The notes: generated by a model not told the origin, from the letters alone. 64,000 nt of DNA from Dasypus novemcinctus (GCF_030445035.2 NC_080673.1:202552216-202616215); one strand, 5' to 3'. Counted from the stretch's first letter, positions 1-12,100 are shown. Numbers and translations: made by a program.

Positions 1-745
1 TTTCACTGGCACCCCACGTTGTCCGGGTTTACCAGCGACCACCCACGCGTGTCCAAAAGGCCAGCTCCGTGCGGCCTGCGGCTAGAAAGGAGACAAAGTC
101 CCTATGCTCAAGGAGCTCACAGTCTCGTCTGTGCCCTAGGCAGACACAGACAGTGCGGGGTGAGGGGTGTAGGGGCAGTGGTCTGTACGACGGGCTGGGG
201 GACTCCAGGGGCACCTGTCCAGCCTGGGGGTGCCTGAGAAGGCTTCCTGGAGGAAATGACTGTCTGTGCTGAGTCTCGAAGGGTAAGTAAGATTTGGCCA
301 AGGGACGGGAGGTGAGAGGGAGGTCCTGGTGGAGGAAAGACAGTCATGGAGGGGGCAGCCCCGAGGAGCACCCCCAAGCCTGGAGCTGGGGCTCACTGGC
401 CGTTTCATCACCAGTCCCCAGACCCAGACCCTGCACAGGGTAACGCACTGAGGTCTGCACCCATGACAACTGAACACAAGCCTAATGTCCACAAGAGGGG
501 CCCGATGGAGCCCCTCACCCCTGTAGCGTCAGACACACCTGCCGGGAGGCCCCAGGAAGGCAGCCTCCAGGTTGTCAGCAGGAAAAGCTTCTGCACTGTC
601 CTTCAAAGAAGGAGGGAAGGTGCTTGAGGGTAGTGAGGGCCCCGTCCCTGGAGGTATGCAAGCAGACTTCTTGGGACTGAAAGCCACCGACAGGTTGGCC
701 GAGAGCCCCCTAGATGAAGAGTCTCAGCCGTTCTTTTCCTTCCAG
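1..745. other. Unassigned flank, no gene recognised
   Basis: GC-rich single-copy-looking sequence. I see no repeat family, promoter or exon that I can support here. The only notable item is the pyrimidine-rich run ending in an AG at 744-745, which would be the acceptor of the candidate exon that follows. Confidence 0.4.
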
Positions 746-885
746 AGGTACGTTTACGAGGCGGGCAAGGACAAGCAGCGCTGCCTCCTCCAGCTCCAGG
801 CCCACCAGGGGTCGCAGGCCCCCCGGGCCGTCCTGCAGGAGGCGGGCAGTGCACAGGGCGCCCTGCCGGGAGCGGGCGTGGCCAG
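746..885 (+). CDS. Candidate exon of an unnamed gene
   Basis: A pyrimidine tract (TTCTTTTCCTTCCAG) ends at 745, and a consensus-like donor, CCAG/GTGGGG, follows 885. Read from AGG at 746, the 140 bases are open and begin RYVYEAGKDKQRC, with a Gln/Leu-rich stretch after that could be helical. I do not recognise the protein. The exon would enter in phase 0 and leave two bases over. That does not fit the phase-0 start of the zinc-finger exon at 10638, so either another exon lies between or this is not an exon. The frame is also open upstream, so openness alone is weak support. It could be chance coding potential in GC-rich DNA. Confidence 0.3.
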
Positions 886-3399
886 GTGGGGCCCGCGCCC
901 CCCTGGCGGGGACGTCTGGCTCCTGTGCCAGCGCTGTGGATGTCCCCACCCCCGGCCACGCGCGCCAGGGGCCCTTTGTCACAGCACCTGGGAGAGAAAC
1001 AGAGCTGGGCACACAGTTGTAAGTTCTCCTGGGGCGTGGCCAGCGCATCCGCCTCTTTGGGTGTGTTCCTTGGCTGAGGATTTACTGGCCCCAGGTCCTT
1101 GGGAGGCAGGGGCCCAGGCACTGGGGACGCGGAGGTGGGTGAAGCGCGAGGGGCTCTCACGGTGGGTGGCAACGGGCAGTGGGGCCTGCCCACCGTGACA
1201 AGGAGCCCCCGAGGCTGCTGGGTGCCTCTGGAAAGACCGCGGGGCCGGCCGCACGAGGTGACTCTTCCTAAAGAGAGCGTGGAAAAATTCCCAGAGCAGG
1301 CGCTGGCCGGGGTGGCGGCGCCTGGAGGTGGGGCAGAGGGGCTGTGCCAGGCAGAGGAGACCCGGTGGGGAAGCCTGGAGGCGGGCAGAGCGCTGAGCCC
1401 AGGGCAGCTCCAGGCAGTTCAGGGGCCTGGGCATGCCACGTGGAGCCAGGTTCCAATAAGCTAGGGTGGAATTTATAGGGGTTTGCCCTTTGAGTTCCAA
1501 TTTACCAGTGAAGGGTGTATTTCATCAGCAGACAGAGCATGGCTGAAATGACTTTAAAGGGCAGATGTGTTTACACAGAAATTTTCTAGAAGGCTGCCCG
1601 AGAAACTGTTCCCTACAATAAGTGGAAATGGGATGGCAGGTATTTTTTCCCTTTTCTTTACCCTTATTAATGATAAGTTGTTTTAAGCGCACTGTCTTTT
1701 GTCGTCAGAAATCGATTTGAGGACTCACCTAGAGGGCAGAGGGCTTCCCCGGGTCCCCACCTGCCTTAAGTGCAGACCTCGGCAACCCAGGCTCCAGCCT
1801 GCAGCCTCTGCCCCCCGAAGGGTCTGCTCTGCGCAACCAGCTACCCTCCCACTCTCTGCCCAGAGCCTGCCCTGACTCCCTACTGCTTGCATGGCTAGGC
1901 TTTCCCTGACCTGGCATCTAGCTCCCTACGCAGTCTCATCCACTTGCCACGTCCCCCGTGGAGGGATGCCAGCGTGCGGCTGCCACTGCCAGAGGTGCGC
2001 CCTCCCCTTCAGCAGCACCATGACCCCAGACGAGTCCCTGCCGGTTCTCCCTGCCTCGTCTTCCTCGCCGTGACTGGGGCTCAGGGGACGAGTGTGACTG
2101 GACAGACCTGCCGTCGCCCTCAGCACTGTTCACACGTCGTAGCCTCTGCCTGCCACTTGCAGGTGGCACTGTGTCACACTCCTTACATGTCCGCCCTGCA
2201 AATACTCAACCATGGAGGGGCCCAAAGCGAGGGGCCAGGGCCGTGCCTGGGTGCTGGCGCTCAGGGAATGCTCTGCTGCTCCTGGTCGAGTCAGAAAGAA
2301 ATACACACGGATTCTGGTGTATGGAGAGCTCACATTTTTTTTTTTGGAAATGATATAGGATGATTCCTGGGCTGTGCATCCTTTGACACTTTTTCTAGGC
2401 ACCTCATGATTCATTTTCTCTAGGCAGAGGTCCCTAATCTTGGCCTACAGATCGCAAAAGGATTTGCCCTCGTGATTATGTGAATGACGGGTTGGCCCCT
2501 CCCATCAATGGTCAAAAGATCTCTGAGCCCTAACACTTGGAACTGCCAGCCTGGGTGGTCTGTAATAGTAGCTGTAATATTAATTGTACAGTGATGATGG
2601 TAATTTACATATGCGGGAGCGATGGGCTGGGACCTCTTGTTGAGGCGTCTGGGCATCTCGGGCGATCACTTGGTTTGCTCAGCACCAGCCTCAGTGGGCA
2701 CAGGCACCGCCACCCCTCCCTCCTCCATGGGGTCCCCTCCTCTCTCCGGCCACCCTCCCACCTCCCTGCCCAGCACTCCCCCTCCCCCCTTGCAGGAGCG
2801 CCTTCCTCCACTGCTCCCCAAGGCTTAGGCCCGAGCCCCTCCCTTCCCCGCTCGCTGTCCCCTCTCGGCAGGGTGGTGCCCACGTGCAGCCGCTGGCAGC
2901 CTCGTCCCGGGCACGCGCAGGGGGCCGAGTGCCTCTCGTCCCCGTCGGCCTCTGGGTCTCGCCGCGGTTGGCTCAGGGGACCTGAAACTAAAAGCTCGAG
3001 AGCCCGGTCTGCTGTCCCCCAGCTCGCCCGGCGGAGGACACCTGTGCCCACCCAGTCACAGAGCTGAAAACACGGGCGCCCCTCGACATCTCCTGCTCCC
3101 TCGCCCCTGTATCCACCATCTCGCCAGGTCCACCCAGTACCCCCTTGCCTGTGTCTCTCAAATCCAGGCACCCCTTCCAGCTCCCCTGCCCCCCACCCCC
3201 AGTCCCGGCCACCATCCTCTGTCACCTGCAGCCTCCCCGTGGCCTCCCTGCTTTCCCCTCCGCTGCCCACCTCCTCTCACGTGCTGCTCTTTTGAGTGGA
3301 ACCCCCGTGGGTGTCTGCCTCTTGCTGTCAGGAAAAAGACCCCAGCCCTTCCCAGGGCCCAGGGTCCTCTCCAGGCTCATCGCATGCCCTCTCCCTTCC
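886..3399. other. Unassigned intergenic or intronic stretch
   Basis: Mixed GC-rich sequence with an AT-richer patch around 1480-1720 and C-rich low-complexity sequence around 2690-3250. I recognise no gene and no repeat family with confidence. Open frames on both strands are accounted for by GC content. Confidence 0.4.
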
Positions 3400-3770
3400 C
3401 CAGCCCCCAGCCCCCGGCATAGCCTGGCTCCTGCCGCAGGATCTTTGCACATGCCCTGCCTGGCCGCCCACCTTACTCCCTCACCACTTACCTCCTGCTC
3501 ATCCTTTAGCGCATGGGTCAAAGCTGCCTTCCTCAGGGAAGCCCTTTCCTCCCACCCCACCCCACTTAGACCACGGCCAGTTATGGGTTCTCAGAAACCC
3601 CTGTGCTCCCCGCCTGGCCCTTCTTACAGCATGTCCTTTTCTCCATCCTCGTCACCCTTGCTTGGCAGAAAGCCCCGTGAGAAAAGGGACTGTGCCTATT
3701 TTTGCTCCTTCTGACCCCCAGCTCCTGGCTGGGTGCCTGACGCCTGCTGTACCTACCGAGTGAATGAACC
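3400..3770 (+). repeat. LINE L2 3' fragment
   Basis: The run has the typical L2 3' layout: 'TTTGCACATGCCCTGCC', then 'AAAGCTGCCTTCCTCAGGGAAGCC', then a 'GAAAAGGGACTGTGCC' segment and a closing 'GAGTGAATGAA'. This is an ancient mammalian repeat in sense orientation. Ends are approximate. Confidence 0.65.
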
Positions 3771-4089
3771 CAACTTTAGAATTATAAATCAACGTCCGGG
3801 CCACACTTAGAGCTCAAGCAGAATGATCTGTCACTGTGTTATGTGTTCGTTCCCGTAGAGTACCACAGGTCAGCAATTTTCATATATGAATATGTATTTT
3901 TTTATTAGAGAAGTTGAGAGCTTACAAAACAATCGTGCATAATGTGTAGAATTGCCATACATCACCCCTCCACCAACACCTTGCATTGCTGTGGAATATT
4001 ACAGATTAAGAAGAAACATCATCGAAATATCACTACTACGGTCCATAACTTATATTTGGTGTATTTTTTCCCCATACATCCACTATTAT

Positions 4090-4470
4090 CTTTTTTTCTC
4101 TCTTTATTTTCTTTTCTTTTAAATGTTACATTAAAAAAATATGAGGTCCCCATATACCCCCTACCCCCCTCATCCCACTCCTCCCACATCAACAACCACT
4201 TTCATCATCGTGGCACATTCACTGCATTTGGTGAACACATCTTGGAGCACTGCTGCACCCCATGGACAGTGGTCTACATTGTAGTCTACACTCTCCCCCA
4301 GTCCACCCAGTGGGCCATGGCAGGACATACAATGTCCAGCATCTGTCCCTGCAGCACCACCCAGGACAACGCCAAGTCCTGAAAATGCCCCCACATCACA
4401 TCTCTTCTTCCCTCTCCCGACCATCAGCCGCTACCGTAGCCACTTTCTCCACATCAAGACTACAATCTCT
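4090..4470 (-). mobile_element. Xenarthran poly(A) retroelement, family A, copy 1
   Basis: Reverse complement of the sequence also found at 5075-5530, 14047-14775 and 33603-34057. The T-rich start at 4090-4140 is the poly(A) end seen on the opposite strand, and the 'GAGGTCCCCATATA' block follows. I believe this family is the 3' end of a young xenarthran non-LTR element, possibly L1. That naming is inference; the repetition inside the window is directly visible. Confidence 0.6.
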
Positions 4471-5074
4471 TCTGTTACTGATCACACATCCACTGTTATT
4501 AACACCATGTATTAGAACTGCACATGCGTATAGTTCATGAAAGAACGTGCTCATGCTTGTGCTGTTTACCGCAGTCCATCACCCACCTCGTGGCCCACCG
4601 TGTCATACAGTCCCATGCCTGCGCCGTCCACCTGAAGTGCACACTCAGTGGCTCTCACTTTCATCAGAGCTGTGCAGTCATCGGCTCAGTAAATTTTTTG
4701 AATGTTTTCCTTAGTCCAATGGAAGAAATCCCATACCCCGTTATTGACACTTACTGTTGATTGAATACCTTCTTTGACATTGATACAAGAATATTATCAT
4801 ACTGCTGTTAGCTATAGTCCATAAGTTACATGAATTGCATTTTCCCCAAGTGTCACCATGTTCTTACAGCCTTGTAATAGTGATATACATTTGTTCTGTT
4901 TCATAAAAGAACATTCTTGTATTTGTGCTAAGCCACAACCCTCCTCCAATACCGAGGTCACTATGTTCTATAGTCCCTAGGTTATTTTCTAGCTGTCTTT
5001 CAATTGGCATTTACTTCCCTAGCCTACCCCTTTCAGTCACAATCACATTTATTATTTTTTTTATAGTGATAACT

Positions 5075-5530
5075 GTTGGTCTTTTTTTTTTTATTTTTTT
5101 ATTTTTTTATTTTTTTTAATTATTTATTATTTTTTTTAAAAATTACATTATGAAAAATATGAGGTCCCATTCAACCCCACCGCCCCCGCCCGCCACTCCC
5201 CCCACAGCAACACTCTCTCCCATCATCATGACACATCCATTGCACCTGGTAAGTTCATCTCTGAGCATCACTGCACCCCATAGTCAATGGTCCACATCAT
5301 AGCCCAGACTCTCTCACGTTCCATCCAGTGGGCCCTGGGGGGATCTATAATGTCCCGTAATTGTCCGTGAAGCACCACCCAGGACAACTCCACGTCCCGA
5401 AAACGCCTCCACATCTCATCTCTTCCTCCCGTTCCCCACACCCAGCAGCCCCCATGGCTACCGTTCCCACACCCATTCCACATTTTCTCTGTGGACATTG
5501 GATTGGTTGTGTCCATTGCACATCTATGTC
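5075..5530 (-). mobile_element. Xenarthran poly(A) retroelement, family A, copy 2
   Basis: Second minus-strand copy. It begins with a T-rich tract (5077-5140), then the 'GAGGTCCCATTCAACC' block, and ends near 5530 just after the 'GGATTGGTTGTGTCC' block. The last block is the complement of 'GGACACAACCAATCC' in the plus-strand copies at 14.29 and 33.63 kb. It interrupts the 3' UTR of the older L1. Confidence 0.65.
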
Positions 5531-6249
5531 AAGTGAGGGCTTTTATAAGTCAGCAGTGTTAGTTGTCCTCACTATAATGTGTTACATCAACTCTATCCAT
5601 TTCTACACTTGTCCAGTCAAGCTATTAAAAATTCTACATACATTAAGCATCAGTACCCCTTTTCAACCTTCAGCCTATCTCCTGGTAACCTATACTCTAG
5701 AGTTTTACTCCATTTAGTTAAAATTTTAACTCCAAAATCATATTTAGTTCACATTAGTGAAACTATACAATATTTTTCCTTCTGTGGCTGGCTTATTTCA
5801 CTCAGCATCATGTCCTCAAGGTTCATCCATGTTGTCACATGTGTCCCAATTTCATGTCTTCTTATAGCAGCAGAGTATTCCATCGTGGGTAGAGACCACT
5901 TTTGTTTATCCATTCATCGGTTGATGGACACTTGGGTTGTGCCCATCTTTTGGCAATTGTGAATAATGCCACTGTGAACATCAGTGTGCAAATATCTGTT
6001 TGCATTCCCGTTTTCAGTTTTTCTGGATACATTCCTAGTAGAGGGATGGCTATGGCAGTTCTATATTTAGCTTCCTCAGGAACCGCCAAACTGTTTTCCA
6101 CAGAGGCTGCACCAGTCTACATTCCCACCAGCAGTGAAGGAATGTGCCTGTTTTTTTCACATCCTCTCCAGTACTTGTTTTCTGTTTTGTTTTGTTTTTT
6201 TAATAATGGTCATTCTATGAGGTGTGAGATGACATCTCTGTGTAGTTTT

Positions 6250-6661
6250 TTTTTTAAAGATATTTATTTATTTCTCTCCCCTTCCCCTCCCACCCCAGTT
6301 GTCTGTTCTCTGTGTCTATTTGCCGCATGTTCTTCTTTGTCCACTTCTGTTGTTGTCAGCGGCATGGGAATCTGTGTTTCTTTTTGTTGCGTCATCTTAT
6401 TGTGTCAGCTCTCTGTGTGTGCGGCGCCATTCCTGGGCAGGCTGCACTTTCTTTCACGCTGGACAGCTCTCCTTACGAGGTGCACTCCTTGTGCATGGGG
6501 CTCCCCTACATGGGGGACACCCCTGCGTGGCAGGGCACTCCTTGCACGCCTCAGCACTGCGCATGGGCCAGCTCCACACGGGTCAAGGAGGCCCGGGGTT
6601 TGAACCGTGGACCTCCCATGTGGTAGATGGACGCCCTAACCACTGGGCCAAGTCTGTTTCC
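6250..6661 (-). mobile_element. tRNA-derived SINE, armadillo DAS type, full length
   Basis: Read on the minus strand, the element starts with a tRNA-like head carrying an RNA polymerase III A box (TGGCCCAGTGG) and B box (GTTCAAACC). An unrelated body of about 340 bases follows, then an A-rich end with AAATAAATAAAT and a run of A. The 14-base direct repeats CTCTGTGTAGTTTT at 6236-6249 and 6662-6675 are the target-site duplication, so the boundaries are firm. It lies inside the 3' region of the L1. This structure matches the DAS SINEs described from armadillos and is the best clue to the organism. Confidence 0.85.
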
Positions 6662-9405
6662 CTCTGTGTAGTTTTGATTTGCATTTCCTAATAGCTTAGT
6701 GATATCAACATTTTCATGTGCTTCTTCACCATTTGTATTTCCTTTTTGGAAAAATGTCTATTTAAGTCTGTTTAGTTGGATTGTTTGCCATTTTATTGTT
6801 GGGTTGTATGATCTTTTTATAGTGGAAATCAAACCCTTATTGGATATGTGGTTTCCAAATATTTTCTTCCATTGAGTAAGCTACCCTTTCACCTTCTTGG
6901 CAAAGTCCTTTGAAGCATAGATGTGTTTAAGTTTGAGGAGGTCCCAGTTATAGATTTTTTCCTTTCATTGCTTGTGCTTTTGGTGTAAGGTTTAAGAAAC
7001 CACCACTACTGCCAGGTCTTGATTATGTTCCTTACATTTTTTTCCAGGGGCTGTATGGTTCTACCTTTTAAATTTAGGACTTGGATCCACCTTGAGTTAA
7101 TTTTTGTCTAAGGTCCGAGGTGGGGGTCCTCTTTCTTTTGGATATGGATATCCCGTTCTTCCAGCACCATTTGTTGAGCAAACTGTTCTGCCCCAGCTAT
7201 ATGGGCTTTGACAGCCTTGTCAGAAATCACTTGACTGTAGGTATGAGGGTCTATTTATGAACCATCAATTCAGTTCCATTGATCTGTATGTCTATCTTTA
7301 TGCCAGTGCTATGCTGTTTTTACCACTGTAGGTGGGTAATATGATTTAAAGTTAGGAAATGAGAGTCCTCTAACTTTGTGCTTCCTTTTTCAGATGTCTC
7401 TGGCTATTCAAGGTCCCTTACCCTTCCAAAAATTTTTGATAATTGGCTCTTCTATTTCTTTTTAAAAGGGCTATTGGGATTTTCATTGGGATTGCATTGA
7501 ATCTGTAAATTAATTTGGGTAGAATTGACATCTTAATGATACTTAATCTTCGAATCCATGAACAAAAATGTCCTTCCATTTATGTAGGTCTTCTTTAGTT
7601 TCTTTTGGCAATGAATTGCAGTTTTCTGAATACAGGTCCTTTACATCCGCGGTTAAGTTTATTCCTAAATATTTGATTCTTTTTGTCACTATAGTAAATG
7701 GAATTTTTTCCTTGATTTCCTCCTCAGATTGCTCACTACTAGTGTATAGACATGCTGTTGGTTTTTGCATATTAATCTTATATTCTGCCATTCTCCTGAA
7801 CCCATTTTTTAGCTCTAGTGATCTTGTTATAGATTCTTCAGGACTTTATAAGTATAGGATCATACCATCTTTGAATTACCAAAGTTTTACTTCTGCCTTT
7901 CCAATTTGGATGCCTTTTATTTCCTTTTCTAGCTCTAGCTAGATCCTCTAGCACCATATTGAACAACAGTGGTGACACCAGTCATCCTTATCTTTTTCCT
8001 GAGCTCAACGGGAAAGCTTTCCGCCTTTCACCATTGAGTACGACGTTGGCTGTGAGTTTTTCATGTAGGCTCTTTATCATGTTGAGAAAGCTTCCCTCAA
8101 TTCCTAGCTTTTGGAGTGTTCCTACCATGAAAGGTTGCTGGATTTTGTCAAATGCCTTTTCTGCTAGTATATCAATCTAGATGATCCTGTGTTTTTTCTT
8201 CTTTGATTTATTAACATGATGTATTTCCCTGATTGATTTTTTGTGTTGAGCCATCCTTGTCTGCCTGGGAAAAAACCCAGTTGATCATGATGAGTAATTA
8301 TTCCTTTAATGTGTTATTGTATTTGATCAGTGAGTATTTTGTTTAGAATTTTGCATCTATATTCATTAGGGAAATGGGTCAAAAAATTTCTTCTTTTTGT
8401 AATATCTATATCTGGCTTTGGTATTAGGGTGATGCTGGCTTCATTGAATGACTTTGGTAGCGTTCCTTCCTGTTCAATTTTTTGGAAGAGTTTGAGTAAG
8501 ATTGGTATTAAATCTCTTTTGAATGCTTGGTAGAACTCACCTATGAAGCCATCTGGTCCACGGCTTTTCATTTTGTGGAGGTGTTTGATGACTGTTTCAA
8601 TCTCTTTACTTGCGATTGGTTGAGGTCTTCTATTTTTTTATAGGGTCAGTGTAGGCTGTTCTTAAGTTCCTCAGCGTTTGTCAGTGTCATCTACATTGTC
8701 TAGTTTGTTAGCATACAGTTGTTCATAGTATCCTCTTATGGTCACTTGTATTTCTGTGGGGTCAGTAATAATGCCCCTGTTTTCATTTCTAGTTTTGTTT
8801 ATTGGCATCTTCTCTCTTTTTTTCTTTGTTAGTCTAGCTAAGGGCTGGTCAATTTTGTTCATCTTCTCAAAGACCAGATTTTGGTTTTGTTAATTCTCTC
8901 TGTGTTTTTTTGGTTGTTGTTCTTGTTCTCAATTTCACTTACTTCTGCTGTGATCTTTGTTATTTCATTCCTTCTGCTTGCTTTGGGATTAGTTTGCTGT
9001 TCTTTTTCTGGTTCCTCCAGCTGTGTACTTAGGTCTTTGATTTTAGTGCTGTCTTCTTTTTCAATGTAAGCATTGAGGGCTATGAATTTCCCTCTCAGCA
9101 CTGCCTTCACTGCATATCCCATAGGTTTTGATATGTTGTGCTCTTGTTTTCATTCATCTCAAGATATTTAATCATTTCTCTTGTAATTTCTTCTTTGACC
9201 CACTATATTAAGTGTGTATTGATAATCTCCATATAGTTGTGTATTTTCCCTTTTTCTGCCTGTTGTTGATTTCCAGCTTTATTCCATTATGATCAGAGAA
9301 AGTGTTTTGTATAATTTTAATGTTTTTTAATTTATTGAGATCTGTTTTGTGACCCTACATAAGGTCTATCCTGGAGAAAGACCCATAAACACTTGAGAAG
9401 ATCAC

Positions 9406-10637
9406 CGTTTTTGCTTTGGGGCAAGATAGAAAGGAAAACTTTGTAACAAAATACCCACTCTTCTTAAGGTTCGTGATTTTTATAAACTACAAAGTATTAC
9501 AAACGGAACTGGAAGTGGGAAACTGTGTACATGTGTCTTTTGGTAGGGGGAAATTGAACGCCTGTGTCTTTCAAAGGTCTTAATTTTTAAGGTGGACTCA
9601 TTTAGTGAGTGTGGGAAGTGGCCCACCAAGGGGTGTGGGAGCAGCCCAGCATGCCGTCCTCCCGCACAGGTGCAGCTCTGGGCTAGGACCCGCTCAGGGT
9701 GCAGGGTGCCCTTCCCAGGAGAGGCTCACAAGCAGCGGGCTTCTCCAGGCCCGGCGGGGGGCTTCCAAATTTGTGTCAGGGACTGTCTCTTGTTAGAGTT
9801 TTGGGAGTTATTACATAACTAGTAAATGGATACAAATGCAGATAGCTAGATATGCTTTTTTAATTAACTAGGTTTTAAATTTTAAAAGTAGTTCACACAC
9901 ATGGTAACACATGCACGCACAAACAGTACCCAGCAGGTCACAGTGAGCAGTGGCTCCTCACATGCCAGACTCCCAGGTCCCTTAGATCCCCCCAACCTCC
10001 CTGTAGCCCAAGGCACCCCGAGTGTACCCCAATGTGCTGTGATCCATTTCTAGTGCATCTTCCAGAAATATCCGCAGGTACAGACGCACCTACGAGTTAG
10101 TTCATCTACATTCTGATGAGAGGGCACATCCTTGGTCTTAGAGTTCACTCTGGTTTAGGATTTCATAGCAAACTTGGGAAAACAGCAAGCCAGGATGGGT
10201 GGCTGCCCTCCCGGGCACGCACCCAACGCCCAGAGCCCCTGCGTGGCCGGCCTGCTGCGCCCTCCCTGCCAGTGCTGGCACTGCCTCCCGCCTGGTGGCA
10301 AGGATCTCAGCAAGTTGGCGTGCTCAGCTGGGCTCAGGAAAGCCTCAAAACAGTGAGGCTGCAAGTGATGGCACAGGTGGAAGAGGGCGCAGCAGGACCC
10401 GGCGGTCCACGGGAAGCCAGATGCCCGTGCTGTGCTGTGTTTTGTTTTAGTGGAAAGTCATCCAAACAGAAACTCACCCTTTACAAATGAACTTTGAAAA
10501 GGAACAATGCCGTTGTGCAGTCACCACCTCTGTCTGGTTCCAAAGTACTCTCATTCCCCCCGCCCATGCCCTTTGAGCTCATTCTATGTTCAGCGAGCGC
10601 CTTGTGCCAGCTCGTCTGAAACCCCTTCTGCCCACAG
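9406..10637. other. Unassigned stretch
   Basis: AT-rich at first, then GC-rich from 9600. The tract at 9895-9930 is CA-rich. I recognise no gene or repeat family here. A pyrimidine-rich region with AG at 10636-10637 ends it and would be the acceptor of the following zinc-finger exon. Confidence 0.35.
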
Positions 10638-10746
10638 GGGCATGAAAACAGGGACGTGTACTGTAGGACCTGCAGGCAGTTCTTCAGTTCTCTGCATAAC
10701 AAGAAGGAACACCTGCTGGGGAAGCAGCACCCGCAGAACCTCACAG
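10638..10746 (+). CDS. Candidate exon encoding a U1/JAZ-type C2H2 zinc finger
   Basis: The acceptor is TTCTGCCCACAG and the donor ACAG/GTAACC. The 109 bases are open in phase 0 and encode a single zinc-finger unit with spacing C-X2-C-X12-H-X5-H (CRTC...KEHLLGKQH). That is the spacing of U1-C/JAZ-type fingers that bind RNA or structured nucleic acid. Met, Asn, Asp and Val-Tyr residues before the finger look typical of such proteins. I do not recognise the parent gene. The exon ends one base into a codon, which fits the entry phase of the candidate exons at 13597 and 15165. The coincidence of a full metal-binding motif with both splice sites makes this the most believable exon of the unnamed gene. 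It could still be part of a pseudogene. Confidence 0.55.
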
Positions 10747-11224
10747 GTAACCTGTAGGCAACGGCAGGCCTCCCTTCCACCTGCCCTGAGTCCCCAGATC
10801 TGCCACCCTCTCCACACCTGCTTAGGATTTCGTCTTAATTTAAGATAGGATCTAATCAGACTCACCTCCAGGTGGGTGTTTGGGAGGGGGCGGGTCTCCC
10901 AGGGAACACAGTGTCAGTTGGCCTCTTCGTTAGCAAGCCCCCCATGTGGGCCCCGCCCCTCGGGGCCTCGGTTCCTCCTTGGACCCGGCCCACGGGCTCC
11001 TTAAGTGTCCTTGGAAGGGAGGGCCCCTGATCGTGCCCACCTGGAGAGTGGACGCCACCCTGCGCCTTCCGTGCCTGGTGCCTCCCTCTGTCCTTCACCT
11101 GTCACCTCCCCAAGGAGGCTTCCCTGCCTGCAGGTCCTTCAGTCGCAAGCCCGCTGGCCCCTGACACTCAGTGTCCTCCTCCCAGCTTTGCCTCGCCGGG
11201 TCATTCCTGCCACCTTCTAGCAGC
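10747..11224. other. Unassigned stretch, probable intron
   Basis: GC-rich sequence after the zinc-finger donor site. No repeat or gene is recognised. Confidence 0.35.
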
Positions 11225-11380
11225 CTCGCTCAGTTGCTCACTCATTTTGCTACTGACCCTTATCACCCCCAAATGTAAGCCCCACAGGCGGGGATATTGC
11301 CCTTTCAGTCACTGCCGTAGCCTTGACCTAGAGCCATGCCTGGCACTCGAAGGAGGTTGCTTGATAAGGATTGGTTTGTT
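11225..11380 (+). repeat. LINE L2 3' end
   Basis: The layout 'GTAAGCCCCACAGGCGGGGATATTGCC ... TGCCTGGCAC' is the characteristic 3' end of L2, which commonly runs into a short simple repeat, as it does here. Confidence 0.6.
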
Positions 11381-11460
11381 GGATGGATGGATGGATGGAT
11401 GGATGGATGGATGGATGTGTGGATGAACAAATGAACAAACGAATGAATGAACGAATGAAT
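11381..11460 (+). repeat. GGAT/GAAT microsatellite
   Basis: Nine GGAT units from 11381 to 11416, then degenerate GAAC/GAAT tetranucleotides to 11460. It sits at the 3' end of the L2 copy. Confidence 0.9.
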
Positions 11461-11789
11461 CCATTCAGCATACAACTCCCGAGCACGCGTTTCTTTCTGG
11501 GCACTGTGGCATGTGCTAGGGGCCCAGAAAAGAACACACAGCGGCCTGTCGGGAAGAAACCCAGGCTCAAGGGCCCGGGTCAGTGCCAATGCCCTTGGGT
11601 GAACAGGCCTGAAAGGACGAGCCTTCACGGGAAAGGAGAACCCTGGCGCCGAAGGAGGCCCCCGCCACGATGACTGTTCTCTGGGGCCAGCAAGGAACCC
11701 CCGAAAGGGAAAACAGGAATTGGAGTTATTTTTTCCTCCGCCACCTGTTGTTTAAAGTTGTCACAAGGGAACTGGGATGACCCCTGGGT

Positions 11790-12100
11790 CAGGAGATCTA
11801 GATTAAGCCAGATGCTGCGCTGCACTTGCTGGGTGGTTCTGGGCCAGTGGCTTAACCTCTCTGTGCCCTCTGCTTTCTGTCTGGAAAATCAGGATGAATT
11901 TGCCCGTCTCCCCGGCTCTCCTGGGGGTGGAAAGTGCCTCCTGCAGGGCCTCTCTCTGTCCCCTCGTCCAGAAAGTCTTCGTGGGCCTGGGGCTTGGGCT
12001 GGGGGCCTCCTTGGTTCTGTCCTTGTGAGGGGCTCGGGGTGCTACCCTGGAGTCTACCGCACCGCCCACAGCAGGTGCTCCATAAATATCTGCTACAGGA
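11790..12100 (+). repeat. MIR SINE
   Basis: Sense-orientation MIR core, 'GGTTCTGGGCCAGTGGCTTAACCTCTCTGTGCC', followed at 12075 by the 'CAGGTGCTCCATAAATATCTG' 3' end. The spacing suggests an internal insertion or divergence. Confidence 0.6.

Larger units (their letters stand above)
3893..9405 (-). mobile_element. 5'-truncated L1 LINE, with nested insertions
   Basis: A long minus-strand L1. Its 3' UTR lies at the left (about 3893-4080, 4500-5070 and 5535-6235). The body of ORF2 follows towards 9405, so the element is 5' truncated. Pieces of ORF2 protein are visible on the minus strand: 9122-8859 and 8862-8671 (N-terminal half and linker, ending in a KKKREK motif), 8571-8314 (start of the reverse-transcriptase domain, containing SRGPDGF and TLIPKP) and 7791-7543 (containing the KYLGINLT motif). 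The pieces sit in different frames, separated by stops and frameshifts, so the copy is dead. Two copies of a younger poly(A) retroelement (about 4090-4470 and 5075-5530) and one SINE (6250-6661) are inserted into it. Confidence 0.85.

Noticed and set aside
7543-9122. Minus-strand reverse-transcriptase-like frames as a host gene
   Set aside because: They are broken L1 ORF2 pieces with stops and frameshifts between them.
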